64,000 nucleotides of DNA from assembly GCA_910574995.1 (NCBI GenBank), contig CAJTCS010000002.1, positions 304,128-368,127 on the forward strand. Direction: 5' to 3'. Below the pieces are notes generated by a model. It did no database searches. It was not told the DNA's origin and saw only the letters and a program-made list of their open reading frames with translations. Source of the DNA: Oscillospiraceae bacterium. Its GTDB lineage: Bacteria; Bacillota; Clostridia; Oscillospirales; Acutalibacteraceae. Of the stretch, positions 49,785-58,298 are shown in pieces (within the stretch, counting starts at the first letter, position 1; each line of letters opens with the position of its first letter). A program made the position numbers and the translations under genes.

Positions 49785-51728
49785 TTAAACCAATTTATCC
49801 CGGTTTTGGCCCGCTATTTCTTCCATTTCCGCCTGTTTTTCCCCCATTTCAGGGAGCGCCTCCCCTTCCCCTTCTGGGATTCCATGGAAGTATTCGTACA
49901 CCCGGCGGGCGGCGGGCCTGGTCATGCCGGGGGCATTTTCCAGCTCTGCCAGGTCGGCCTCGCTGACCGCCGCGACGGTCTTAAAATGCTTGAGAAGGGC
50001 CTTGGCCCGGGCCTGGCCGACGCCCTGGATAGAGGTGAGGGTGGAGGAAATGGCAGATTTCTTCCGCTGCTGGCGGTGGTACCCGATGGCAAACCGGTGC
50101 ACCTCGTCCTGGATGGAGGAAACCAAGGTGAACGCCCGGCGGGTGGAGGTGATGGCAATCTCGCCACCAGAGAGGGCAATGGCCCGGGTGCGGTGCTTGT
50201 CATCCTTGACCATGCCGAACAAGGGTACCTGGATGCCCATCTCATTTAAAAGGGGCTGCACGGCGCCCACGTGGCCCTTGCCGCCATCCAAAAGGATCAA
50301 ATCGGGCAGGCGGCCAAAGCCGGCGCCGTCCCCCGCTTCCTGATGGGCTTTATACTCTTCGAACCGGCGGCGGATAACCTCCCGCATAGAGCCGTAGTCG
50401 TCCTGGCCAGAGACGGTTTTGATCTTAAACTTGCGGTAGGCGGATTTTAGGGGGCGGCCGTTCTCGAAGACCACCATGCCGGCTACGTTCTCGCCCCCCT
50501 GCAGGTTGGAGATATCGTAGGATTCGATATAAGCTGGGGCTTTCTCCAATCCCAGCAAGCGGCGCAGCTCGTCCAGGGCAGAGGCGTCGCGGCCGGCGGT
50601 ACCTGTGTGCTGGGCAATGCTTTCGGCGGCGTTGGTATGGCACATCTGCACCAGCTGGCGCTGCTCGCCCCGCTGTGGCACCGTGATGTGCACCGCCCGG
50701 CCGCGCTTTTCAGAAAGCCAACGCTCTAGGAGCTCCTGGTCTTCGGTCTCCCCGTCCAAGGCGATGTGAGGCGGGATGCGGTCGCGGATGGAATAATACT
50801 GGCGCAAAAATTCCGAACGGGCCTCTGGGTCCGGCTGGCAGCCCTCTGTCAGGAAGCTTTCCCGGTCGCTAAGCTTGCCGCCGGTAAAGCGGAATACCTG
50901 GAAAGCGGTGTGGGTCTCCCCTTGGGCCAGGGCAAACACGTCCTGCTCCTCCACTTTGCTGGCGACTACCTTTTGGCGTTCTTTCAGCTTGTTGATGGCG
51001 CTGATACGGTCCCGCAGCCGGGCGGCCAGTTCAAAGTCCAGGTTCTCGGCGGCCTCCTCCATGCGGGCTGTAAGGGCTTTTACAGACGTGCTGCCGCCGC
51101 CCCTGATAAAATCCAGGGCCTGCTGGAAAGCTTCGTTGTATTCGTCCTCGCTCATGCGGCCCCGGCAAGGGGCGCAGCACTGCTTGATGTAGTAATTCAG
51201 GCAGGGACGGCCCCGGCCGAACTCCTGGGGGAATTTCTTGTTGCAGGAGGGCAGGCGGAAAATCTTCCGGGCAGAGTCGATGGTCTGCTTGATAGACCAG
51301 GAGCTGAGGTAGGGGCCGATATATTTTGCCCCGTCCTCCTCGATCTTTTTCACTTCGGTGATGCGTGGCCAAGAACCGCCGCTGACCCGGATATAGCTGT
51401 AGCCCTTGTCGTCCTTCAAGAGGATGTTGTATTTCGGCTGGTTCTGCTTAATCAGGCTGCTTTCCAGCACCAGGGCCTCAAACTCGCTGTCGGTGACGAT
51501 ATACTCGAACCAGTCCACATTGGATACCATGCGGCGCACCTTTTCCTGGTGGTTCTTGTCAGAGCCGAAATACTGGCTGACCCGGTTTTTCAGGGCCTTG
51601 GCCTTGCCAATGTAGATGATCTCCCCGGTTTTGTCATGCATGATGTACACCCCGGGGGACAGGGGCAGCTGCATGGCCTTTTTCCGCAGTTCTCTTTTCT
51701 TTTCGATGGCGCCTGTCTGCGCTTCCAT
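49785..51728 (-). CDS. uvrC: Excinuclease ABC subunit UvrC
   Basis: UvrC makes both cuts in nucleotide excision repair. The protein is 647 residues. The GIY-YIG nuclease at the N terminus is PLSPGVYIMHDKTGEIIYIG, then a UVR domain (about 200-235), the RNase H-like domain (for example ESYDISNLQGGENVAGMVVF and DLILLDGGKGHVGAV), and helix-hairpin-helix motifs (IQGVGQARAKALLKHF) near the end. The ATG follows GGAAGGAG. Confidence 0.97.
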   Translation of the reverse strand: MEAQTGAIEKKRELRKKAMQLPLSPGVYIMHDKTGEIIYIGKAKALKNRVSQYFGSDKNHQEKVRRMVSNVDWFEYIVTDSEFEALVLESSLIKQNQPKYNILLKDDKGYSYIRVSGGSWPRITEVKKIEEDGAKYIGPYLSSWSIKQTIDSARKIFRLPSCNKKFPQEFGRGRPCLNYYIKQCCAPCRGRMSEDEYNEAFQQALDFIRGGGSTSVKALTARMEEAAENLDFELAARLRDRISAINKLKERQKVVASKVEEQDVFALAQGETHTAFQVFRFTGGKLSDRESFLTEGCQPDPEARSEFLRQYYSIRDRIPPHIALDGETEDQELLERWLSEKRGRAVHITVPQRGEQRQLVQMCHTNAAESIAQHTGTAGRDASALDELRRLLGLEKAPAYIESYDISNLQGGENVAGMVVFENGRPLKSAYRKFKIKTVSGQDDYGSMREVIRRRFEEYKAHQEAGDGAGFGRLPDLILLDGGKGHVGAVQPLLNEMGIQVPLFGMVKDDKHRTRAIALSGGEIAITSTRRAFTLVSSIQDEVHRFAIGYHRQQRKKSAISSTLTSIQGVGQARAKALLKHFKTVAAVSEADLAELENAPGMTRPAARRVYEYFHGIPEGEGEALPEMGEKQAEMEEIAGQNRDKLV

Positions 51729-51757
51729 ATAAAGCGGCTCCTTCCCTTAGGATGGCC

Positions 51758-51829
51758 GGGGCTTTGCCCCAGGCCCCGCTTAAGGAACTCTTTTTAAGGA
51801 AAAGTTCCTTAAGGATCCTCAAAAACCTC
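51758..51829 (+). repeat. Two-hairpin intergenic repeat, copy B
   Basis: GGGGCTTTGCCCC (51758-51770), then TTAAGGAACT (51780-51789) pairing with AGTTCCTTAA (51803-51812), then GGATCCTCAAAAACCTCC. It is close in sequence to copy A. It lies between the acetyltransferase gene and uvrC. Confidence 0.8.
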
Positions 51830-51867
51830 CCGGGCCCTCCGCCGGGGCTGTATACGCCGCCGCCCTT

Positions 51868-52449
51868 TTAAAGAGGGCAAGGCGGCCTTTTCCGCTGGGA
51901 CAGGTACTCTGTACGCAGGATGCTGTACATACAGGCATCCACAATGCCTGTATTATTATAGTCTGCTTGGCGCAGGGTGCCCTCGTAGGTCAGGCCGCAT
52001 TTCTGCATCACCCTGCCGGAGTTTGGGTTGCGGGGGTCGTGCTGGCTTTCAATGCGGTTGGCGCCCACTTCTTCAAAAAAGAAAGGGATAAGGGCCCCAA
52101 ACGCCTCGCAGGTAATGCCCTGGCCCCACCACCGGCTGCCAATGCAATAGCCAATGTGCACCTTGCTGGTGGTTTCGTCCCGCCCTACCACGCTGATGGA
52201 GCCTATAGGCTCGCCCAGCCCGCTCAGGACAATGGCCCACTGGTAGAAAGATGGGTCGCTGTAAGAGGCTGTCCAGTCCTCCAGCACCTTTTGTGTCTCT
52301 TCGGTGGATTTCGCCGTGGGCCAGCGCAGGTATTCTGTCACTTTCGCGTCGCTTTCCCAGTTGCGGAACATGGGCTCCATGTCATCCATGCAAAAAGGCC
52401 GCAGGGTAAGCCGTTGGGTCTTGATAGTTTTTGTGCCTTGGTGTGTCAT
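51868..52449 (-). CDS. GNAT acetyltransferase (RimJ/RimL type)
   Basis: This 193-residue protein is of the RimJ/RimL GNAT group: TQRLTLRPFCMDDMEPMF at the N terminus, IGYCIGSRWWGQGITCEA as the acetyl-CoA loop, and ESQHDPRNPNSGRVMQKCGL as the terminal helix. It follows GGAGGCGTTTC. The substrate is unknown; rimJ/L-like proteins acetylate ribosomal or small-molecule amines. Confidence 0.9.
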   Translation of the reverse strand: MTHQGTKTIKTQRLTLRPFCMDDMEPMFRNWESDAKVTEYLRWPTAKSTEETQKVLEDWTASYSDPSFYQWAIVLSGLGEPIGSISVVGRDETTSKVHIGYCIGSRWWGQGITCEAFGALIPFFFEEVGANRIESQHDPRNPNSGRVMQKCGLTYEGTLRQADYNNTGIVDACMYSILRTEYLSQRKRPPCPL

Positions 52450-52622
52450 GAAACGCCTCCAAATGTATAATAGAGGTCCATACGGGTGGTGTGCACAAAG
52501 CTGCGTTGTCCAAACGCCTCATGCCCTGCGTGCCACCCACAGTTGGGCCCGGGCCTGTTGCCTTGCCTGCACCGTCCAGCGAAGCGGGCTTCCCGAGGTG
52601 GTGCAGCGGGACGCTGCCTATG

Positions 52623-52649
52623 AAAAAAGCACCGCAAAAAGCGCGGTGC
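52623..52649 (-). terminator. Terminator of the HPr gene
   Basis: On the minus strand GCACCGC (52649-52643) pairs with GCGGTGC (52635-52629) and is followed by TTTTTTC. It lies about 30 bases after the HPr stop. Confidence 0.8.
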
Positions 52650-52679
52650 CTATCCATGCAGCTCCCTGCCGGGGGATAA

Positions 52680-52943
52680 TTACTCTGCGAAACCGGAGTT
52701 CACAAGGTCTACCAACGCGTCCACGGCCTGCTGCTCATCAGAGCCGTCGGCAATGATCCGGATGGTGACGCCGCCCACAATACCCAAGGACAACACGCCC
52801 AGCAAGCTTTTCGCGTTCACCCTTCTCTCTTCCTTTTCCACCCAGATGGAAGATTTGAACTCATTGGCTTTCTGGATAAAGAAGGTTGCCGGGCGTGCAT
52901 GAAGGCCGACCTGATTCTGGACCAAAACTTCCTTTGCGCACAT
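52680..52943 (-). CDS. ptsH: HPr family phosphocarrier protein
   Basis: This 87-residue HPr has both phosphorylation sites: His15 in VGLHARPA and Ser46 in NAKSLLGVLSLGI. It therefore can act as a PTS carrier and as a substrate of HPr kinase, unlike Crh, which lacks His15. The start follows GGAGGG. It is a single-gene transcript with its own promoter, leader hairpin and terminator. No other PTS gene is in the window. Confidence 0.93.
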   Translation of the reverse strand: MCAKEVLVQNQVGLHARPATFFIQKANEFKSSIWVEKEERRVNAKSLLGVLSLGIVGGVTIRIIADGSDEQQAVDALVDLVNSGFAE

Positions 52944-52992
52944 AGTACATTTACCCTCCTAAAATAGATTACAAGCAGATCTTGCGTACTGG

Positions 52993-53014
52993 AAAAATCC
53001 GTCTAAACGACGGA
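52993..53014 (-). promoter_or_regulatory. Attenuator-like hairpin in the HPr leader
   Basis: On the minus strand TCCGTC (53014-53009) and GACGGA (53003-52998) form a 6-bp stem with a 5-base loop, then TTTTT (52997-52993). It lies between the promoter and the HPr start, so it could end transcription early. Confidence 0.5.
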
Positions 53015-53035
53015 AAGCATTTGGAAATTGAGATA

Positions 53036-53063
53036 ATTATATCATATTTCCGGCTCACGTCAA
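53036..53063 (-). promoter_or_regulatory. Promoter of the HPr gene
   Basis: TTGACG (53063-53058) and TATAAT (53041-53036) are 16 bases apart on the minus strand. Transcription should start near 53029. Confidence 0.75.
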
Positions 53064-53184
53064 CACGCTCGGCCCAAATTTGGTTTCCTGAACAGAGTGT
53101 GAAAATTTCCCCGCCTATGTTTTGTGCAATCTGACCTGTATGTTGAAAACTTTTTGAGTGTTTTGTTCGAGCAGCCAGCCCCCG

Positions 53185-53886
53185 CTAGACATCGTGGCCT
53201 TGCCTGTATGTTTCCAGCAGGTCTGGGCGGTTCTGGCCGGTGATCCGCAGGGCCTCCCGCTGCCGCCAGGCCTGGATATCCCCATGATGTCCGCTTAAAA
53301 GCACAGAAGGCACGGCGCGGCCCCGCCACACCTCTGGACGGGTATACTGGGGGTATTCCAGCAGGCCGCCGTAATGGCTCTCCTCGGTGAAGCAGGCCTC
53401 CCCGGCCAGCACCCCGGGCAGCATGCGGCTGACCGCGTCCACGAGGATAGCGGCGGGCAGTTCGCCACCAGTAAGCACATAGTCGCCAATGGAGACCTCC
53501 TCCGCCTGGTACTCGTCCAGAAGCCGCTGGTCTACCCCCTCATAATGGCCGCAAAGGACGGCAAGGCCCGGCATCTGCGCCAGCTCCCGGGCCCGCTGCT
53601 GGGTGAGCACCGGGCCCCGGGGGGACATATACAGGATATGCGGGCGCCGGCCGGTGTGCTCTTGCAGGGCGTCCAGGCCCCGGGCAAAAGGCTCGGCCAT
53701 CAGCAGCATGCCCTTCCCCCCACCGAAAACCGTGTCGTCTACACGGCCCCGGGGGTCTGGGGAGAAGTCCCGCAGCTGATGGCAGCAGACCTGTAAAAGG
53801 CCCTTTTTCCGGGCCCTGCCCACGATGCTGGCCCCCAACACCGGGGGGAACAGCTCTGGGAACAGGGTGAAAAGGTCGATGCGCAT
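53185..53886 (-). CDS. trmD: tRNA (guanine37-N1)-methyltransferase
   Basis: TrmD methylates G37 of tRNAs to prevent frameshifts. The protein is 233 residues. The knotted SPOUT fold shows DDTVFGGGKGMLLMAEP, LCGHYEGVDQRLLD and IGDYVLTGGELPA. Its start overlaps the rimM stop by one base (TGATG), so translation is coupled. It is the last gene of the ylxM-to-trmD block. Confidence 0.97.
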   Translation of the reverse strand: MRIDLFTLFPELFPPVLGASIVGRARKKGLLQVCCHQLRDFSPDPRGRVDDTVFGGGKGMLLMAEPFARGLDALQEHTGRRPHILYMSPRGPVLTQQRARELAQMPGLAVLCGHYEGVDQRLLDEYQAEEVSIGDYVLTGGELPAAILVDAVSRMLPGVLAGEACFTEESHYGGLLEYPQYTRPEVWRGRAVPSVLLSGHHGDIQAWRQREALRITGQNRPDLLETYRQGHDV

Positions 53887-54410
53887 CAGGCTTCCTCCCC
53901 TTCCTCGTCGAAAATGCCGGGGATGGGTAGCAGCTGGATGACGCCGCCCTCCAGGTCGACGCGTTTGATCATGTGGGGCACCGCTGGGAAGAGGTATTCC
54001 TTCCCCTCTTGGGAGACGATGCGGTACACATCATTGGCCCCGGTGGGCAATACCTCCCGCAGCGTGCCGTATACCTGCCCGGTGCTGCCATCCACGGCCG
54101 TAAGGCCCGTCAGGTCCTGGACGAAATGCTGGCCAGGCTCTAGGCGCACATCATCCCGGTCCAGGTAAAGTATCTTGCCACGCAGGGCGTCCCCCTGTTC
54201 TACAGACTCCACGCCCCGCAGGCGCAGCAGCAGCTGCCCCTTGTGTACCCGGCAAGCCAGCACCCCCGCGTCCTCCCGGCCTTGGCCATCCCAGTACAGG
54301 CGTTTAAACCCTGCCAGGAATTCTGGGGAATCGGCCCAGGGCTCTAGGCAGACCTCCCCCCGCACGCCGTGGGTGCGGACGATCTTCCCCGCTTCCAGAT
54401 ATTGCTTCAT
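53886..54410 (-). CDS. rimM: 16S rRNA processing protein RimM
   Basis: RimM helps assemble the 30S head. The protein is 174 residues, starting at 54410 (MKQYLEAGKIVRTHGVRGEV) after AGGAGG; a longer frame upstream is ignored. The N-terminal RimM barrel and the C-terminal PRC-like barrel (GQHFVQDLTGLTAVDG, then IPGIFDEE) are both present. It is coupled to trmD. Confidence 0.95.
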   Translation of the reverse strand: MKQYLEAGKIVRTHGVRGEVCLEPWADSPEFLAGFKRLYWDGQGREDAGVLACRVHKGQLLLRLRGVESVEQGDALRGKILYLDRDDVRLEPGQHFVQDLTGLTAVDGSTGQVYGTLREVLPTGANDVYRIVSQEGKEYLFPAVPHMIKRVDLEGGVIQLLPIPGIFDEEGEEA

Positions 54411-54436
54411 ATAGCCTCCTTTTGCCTTTTCCTTAC

Positions 54437-55198
54437 TCATACCGGCAGCCTGCCCATCCACCCCACAAGGGCCTCCTGTTCCTCTGGGAAGCCTTCGGAA
54501 AACCGTGCGGCCGCCAAAACGGGAAGCCAACGCAGCACAGCTTCCGCTGGGCGGCCAGCGCAGGCGCAGTAGGACGCAAGGTACCTTTCTGCCAGCACAG
54601 GCATATGCAGGGCGTATATCATGTAGGTACGGCAAGCATCGGCATCTGGATGGCCCGCCGTAGCGTTGGCCCAATCGATGACAGTATAGGCCGCGCCGTC
54701 TGCCAGCACGTTCCCCCCGTGGAAATCCCCATGGCACAGGGCTGTGCCCGTGGGGAGGGAATCCAGCAAAAGGAGCGCGCGGGCCTTTACGCCTTCTTCC
54801 AGCCCCTTACCCTCTTGGATGCGCTGGGAAATCCAGTCTGCCAATGCAAAAGGCAGGCGCACTGGGGCCTGGTGCACCTCCGCTTGCAGGCGGGCCAGGG
54901 CGTCTAGGCCCTCTTTCCACCGGGCAGGCTCTTGCTCCAGCCGTTCGTGGAGTGTCTTGCCAGGCATGCTATCCATCTTTATAGCCAGGCGGCCATCCAG
55001 CCCCACCACCTCATATATGCGGGGGGCAGGCAGCCCGGCCCCGGCCACCAGCGCGCCGACGTAGGCCTCCCGGAACACCTGGGCGGGCGGCGTGCCTGGA
55101 TGGAACACCTTCAGGGCATAGGGGCCGCTGCGGTATACGTCCGCCCGGGCCCCGCTGCCGGCCCAGGTGCCAGGGGCGCTTGTATAAGGTACATCCAT
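54437..55198 (-). CDS. Aminoglycoside phosphotransferase-fold kinase
   Basis: This 253-residue protein has a compact APH/choline-kinase fold. The catalytic loop is ALCHGDFHGGNVLADG and the metal-binding block is AYTVIDWANATAGHPDAD. The N-lobe has RADVYRSGPYALKVF. The substrate is unknown; this group covers antibiotic kinases and small-molecule kinases. It is inserted between khpA and rimM, which are normally adjacent. Confidence 0.88.
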   Translation of the reverse strand: MDVPYTSAPGTWAGSGARADVYRSGPYALKVFHPGTPPAQVFREAYVGALVAGAGLPAPRIYEVVGLDGRLAIKMDSMPGKTLHERLEQEPARWKEGLDALARLQAEVHQAPVRLPFALADWISQRIQEGKGLEEGVKARALLLLDSLPTGTALCHGDFHGGNVLADGAAYTVIDWANATAGHPDADACRTYMIYALHMPVLAERYLASYCACAGRPAEAVLRWLPVLAAARFSEGFPEEQEALVGWMGRLPV

Positions 55199-55261
55199 CT
55201 GGCCTTACCTCCCCAAAAACAAAATGGCGGGCCGCTAGGGCCCGCACCCATGTTTGGCGCG

Positions 55262-55492
55262 TCAGTCGATCTCCACCATGATCTTTTGATCGTTGCGGGT
55301 GGCGGCGGCGCGCATAACCACGCGGATCGCCTTCGCAATGCGGCCCTGCTTGCCGATTACCCGGCCCATGTCATCCTCCGCCACATGCAGATGGTAGATA
55401 GTAGCGCCGTTCTCGGCTTCCTCGCTGGTGACGACCACCTCTTCCGGTTTCTCCACCAACCCAGAGGCAATGGCTTTCAATAAATCCTGCAT
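55262..55492 (-). CDS. khpA: KH domain RNA-binding protein KhpA
   Basis: This 76-residue protein is a single KH domain with the GxxG loop in MGRVIGKQGRIAKAIRVVM. KhpA (YlqC) pairs with KhpB in RNA binding and division control in Gram-positives. It has AAAGGAAAG upstream of the ATG. It follows rpsP in the usual order, though with a 235-base spacer. Confidence 0.94.
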   Translation of the reverse strand: MQDLLKAIASGLVEKPEEVVVTSEEAENGATIYHLHVAEDDMGRVIGKQGRIAKAIRVVMRAAATRNDQKIMVEID

Positions 55493-55727
55493 TGTGCAAA
55501 CTTTCCTTTCTGTATGGTCATTTTACCGGGACGCGCCCACGCCGTGGCCTAAGGCGGCCCGTACTATCGCCGGCTCCCGCCGGGATATGCTTTTAATAGG
55601 CCTGTATCCACAACCGGCGATGCCTTGGACGGGAGCCCGCATGCGGGGACAGGGCCGTGTGGCGGCAAGGCGCCCCACGCGGAAAAGGCCGTCCTGGCGG
55701 CGTCCCCTGTATATGGACGCGGGTCTT
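55493..55727. other. 235-base structured spacer between rpsP and khpA
   Basis: No gene is supported. Several inverted repeats suggest a folded RNA: ATCGCCGG (55566-55573) with CCGGCGAT (55614-55621), GGACGG (about 55628) with CCGTCC (about 55690), and nested pairs between. No known motif was recognised. Confidence 0.4.
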
Positions 55728-55970
55728 TTAGATTACGCCGTGCTTCTTGAAAAGGGCTTTTACGGTATCCGTAGGCTGGGCCCCGTTTGCAATCCACTTT
55801 TTGGCTTTCTCGGGATCCAGCTTCACCACGCTGGGTTCTTCCATGGGGTTGTAATAACCGATCTCCTCAATGAAGCGGCCATCGCGGGGAAAGCGGGAAT
55901 CCGCCACCACGATACGGTAGAAGGGGTTCTTTTTCGCGCCCATGCGGCGCAGCCTGATTTTTACTGCCAT
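55728..55970 (-). CDS. rpsP: Ribosomal protein bS16
   Basis: This 80-residue protein is bS16 of the small subunit. The sequence begins [20 protein letters not shown] and contains [14 protein letters not shown]. It has a GGAGGAAA site. It lies in the ffh-rpsP-khpA-rimM-trmD block. Confidence 0.98.
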   Translation of the reverse strand: MAVKIRLRRMGAKKNPFYRIVVADSRFPRDGRFIEEIGYYNPMEEPSVVKLDPEKAKKWIANGAQPTDTVKALFKKHGVI

Positions 55971-56029
55971 AATTTCGTTTCCTCCAAAATAATGAATAAT
56001 GTAATATATGATAAGACCTTATGGCCTAC

Positions 56030-56392
56030 TCAACTTAATCCTGCTTCCTGTGGGAAGCTTCGCAGATAGATTACGTTCCTGTCCGGATCATAAAAACTCA
56101 TATTCACCGCGCCCCATGGGCGGGACGTGGGAGGGGCGATGATTTCAGCGTCCATGCGCAGCGCCTTTTCATACGCTTTTCCCATATCCCCTACCGTAAA
56201 GGCAAGGCGGATATTGCCGCTGCCGTTATCTTTGGGGAGCCCATCATCGTATATGGTGAGCATGGTTTCTTCCGCCAAAAGGGTCTGGTGCACCGGGTCG
56301 TTATCCACACCGGGTATGCCCAGCAGCTCCCTGTAAAAAGCCGCCAGCCGGGGCACATTATCTGTCAGTAGACAAACCTCGCCAATCCTCAT
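56030..56392 (-). CDS. VOC (glyoxalase/bleomycin resistance) family protein
   Basis: This 120-residue protein is a vicinal oxygen chelate domain: IGEVCLLTDNVPRLAAFY at the N terminus and NMSFYDPDRNVIYLRSF at the C terminus. No clear metal ligands besides Glu and His-like positions can be fixed. It has AGGAGG just before the ATG. It interrupts ffh and rpsP, so it is an insertion in a normally tight ribosomal-export operon. Confidence 0.82.
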   Translation of the reverse strand: MRIGEVCLLTDNVPRLAAFYRELLGIPGVDNDPVHQTLLAEETMLTIYDDGLPKDNGSGNIRLAFTVGDMGKAYEKALRMDAEIIAPPTSRPWGAVNMSFYDPDRNVIYLRSFPQEAGLS

Positions 56393-56400
56393 GTTTCCTC

Positions 56401-57744
56401 CTAAAAGGGCATGCCTGGCATACCGCCGCCCATGCCCCGCATCAGCTTGCGGCCTTTTTTGCCGCCGAACTGCTTCATCAGCTTCTGGGTCTGTTTAAAT
56501 TGGTTCAAAAGCCGGTTTACATCCTCCACTTTCTGGCCGCAGCCCGCGGCGATACGCCGCTTGCGGGAGGCGTTGAGGCAATCGGGATGGGACCGCTCGT
56601 AGGGGGTCATAGAGAGGATAATGGCCGCCGTGCGGTCCATCACCCTGTCGTCTATGTCCAGGTCGTCCACCTTGCCGCCGATACCGGGAAGCTTGGAAAG
56701 GATACCCTTAAGGGGGCCCATCTTCTTTACCTGCTGGAACTGTTCCAGCATATCGTTCAAGTCCAGCTTATTGTGCATCAGCCGTTCGGCGGTTTTAGCG
56801 GCCGCCTTTTCGTCCAGCTTCAGCTGGGCGTCCTCGATGAGGGAAAGCACATCCCCCATGCCCAAAATGCGCCCGGCCATGCGGTCTGGGTGGAAGACCT
56901 CCAGGTCCCCCAGTTTTTCGCCGGTGCCCGCAAACTTGATGGGCTTGCCTGTAACGGCCTTGACGGACAGGGCCGCGCCCCCCCGGGTGTCGCCGTCCAG
57001 TTTAGTAAGGATGACGCCGGTGATGTCCAGCAGATCGTCGAAAGACTTGGCTACGTTCACAGCCTCCTGGCCGGTCATGGAATCCACCACCAATAGGATG
57101 TCCGTAGGCTCTACCGCCTCTTTTATGCGGTGGAGCTCCTCCATCAGCTGCTCGTCGATCTGCAAACGGCCCGCCGTGTCGATGATGACATAGTCGTTGC
57201 CATAGTCTTTGGCGTGGCGTACGGCCTCTTTCGCGGTAAGCACAGGGTCTTGCGTCCCCTTCTCGTACACGGGGGCCCCGGCCTTCCCCGCCACCACCTG
57301 CAGCTGCTTGATGGCGGCCGGGCGGTATATGTCACCGGCCACCAGCAAAGGCCTATGGCCCTGGGCCTTGAGCATATGGGCCAGCTTGGCGGCGTGGGTG
57401 GTCTTGCCAGCGCCCTGCAGGCCGCACATCATAATGACGGCTGGCGGGTGGGCGGGCATCTTCAGCCGCTCTTCCGCGCCGCCCATCAGGCTGCACAACT
57501 CTTCGTTGACGATCTTAATGACCATCTGGGCGGGGGTCAGGCTTTCCATCACCTCCGCGCCGATGGCCCGCTCGGTCACCTTGGCGGTGAAACCCTTGGC
57601 TACCTTATAGTTTACGTCGGCCTCCAACAGCGCCAGGCGCACCTCGCGCATGGCCTCTTTCACATCCCCTTCGGCCAGCTTGCCCTTGCTGCGCAGCTTC
57701 TTGAAGGAATTGCTCAGCTTTTCCGCCAGGCCTTCGAAAGCCAT
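56401..57744 (-). CDS. ffh: Signal recognition particle protein Ffh
   Basis: Ffh is the SRP54 GTPase that targets membrane and secreted proteins. The protein is 447 residues. NG domain: GLQGAGKTTHAAKLA (G1), DTAGR (G3), TKLDGDTRGGAAL (G4 region). The M domain is Met-rich at the end (GMGGGMPGMPF). The ATG follows GGGAGGGG. It is separated from ylxM by an acetyltransferase gene. Confidence 0.97.
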   Translation of the reverse strand: MAFEGLAEKLSNSFKKLRSKGKLAEGDVKEAMREVRLALLEADVNYKVAKGFTAKVTERAIGAEVMESLTPAQMVIKIVNEELCSLMGGAEERLKMPAHPPAVIMMCGLQGAGKTTHAAKLAHMLKAQGHRPLLVAGDIYRPAAIKQLQVVAGKAGAPVYEKGTQDPVLTAKEAVRHAKDYGNDYVIIDTAGRLQIDEQLMEELHRIKEAVEPTDILLVVDSMTGQEAVNVAKSFDDLLDITGVILTKLDGDTRGGAALSVKAVTGKPIKFAGTGEKLGDLEVFHPDRMAGRILGMGDVLSLIEDAQLKLDEKAAAKTAERLMHNKLDLNDMLEQFQQVKKMGPLKGILSKLPGIGGKVDDLDIDDRVMDRTAAIILSMTPYERSHPDCLNASRKRRIAAGCGQKVEDVNRLLNQFKQTQKLMKQFGGKKGRKLMRGMGGGMPGMPF

Positions 57745-57774
57745 AGGCCCCCTCCCTTCCGTGTGTCCAGCCCT

Positions 57775-58272
57775 TTATGACAGGCTGCATACCATGATAT
57801 ATTCTTCCTGGTTTTCACTTATAGTACGGAAGCCCGCCTTCTGGTAAAGCTTCCGGGCGTAATTCGCCTTCTGCACCGCCAGGGAAACCTGCTGGCAGCC
57901 CTGGCTTTGCAAGCAGCCCAGCAAAGCGCCTAGCATTGCCGTGCCCAGGCCCCTGCCCCGGTGGCCCGGATATAAGGAGATGGCCAAAGAGGGCGTTTCA
58001 TCGTCTACGTGGCCGTAGTCATCCATGACACGGGACCAAGCGGCCCCCACGGGCCGGCCCTCCAGGTCCGCCACAAAGCAGCGGTCCCAGGGCCCTGTAC
58101 CGAAGCCCTGTACGTACACCTGCAGCTCTGGTTTTTGGACGACCTCCCGGGGCGGGGGCTGCCCGCCCGGCGGGACAAAGATAGCCTGGTATAAGAAACC
58201 TTCTAAAAGGGGTACTCCCCTGCCTCCATGGGGCGGATGGCATATGGGTACATACTTCCCCTCCTTCCACAT
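57775..58272 (-). CDS. GNAT acetyltransferase
   Basis: This 165-residue protein has the GNAT acetyl-CoA loop LYPGHRGRGLGTAMLGALL and a terminal KANYARKLYQKAGFR motif. The N-terminal 50 residues are less typical. The start ATG (58272) has only a weak ribosome-binding site, so translation may rely on coupling with ylxM 26 bases upstream. It separates ylxM and ffh. Confidence 0.83.
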   Translation of the reverse strand: MWKEGKYVPICHPPHGGRGVPLLEGFLYQAIFVPPGGQPPPREVVQKPELQVYVQGFGTGPWDRCFVADLEGRPVGAAWSRVMDDYGHVDDETPSLAISLYPGHRGRGLGTAMLGALLGCLQSQGCQQVSLAVQKANYARKLYQKAGFRTISENQEEYIMVCSLS

Positions 58273-58298
58273 TCGTGATACACGCCAAAAGGGATGGG

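Noticed and set aside
49570..49788. 72-codon plus-strand open frame between rsmD and uvrC
   Set aside because: It passes through two repeat copies and overlaps the uvrC stop; it has no ribosome-binding site.
49447..51829. Possible CRISPR-like spacing of repeats
   Set aside because: The repeats are structurally similar but few, differ in sequence and are separated by whole genes, so they are dispersed intergenic elements.
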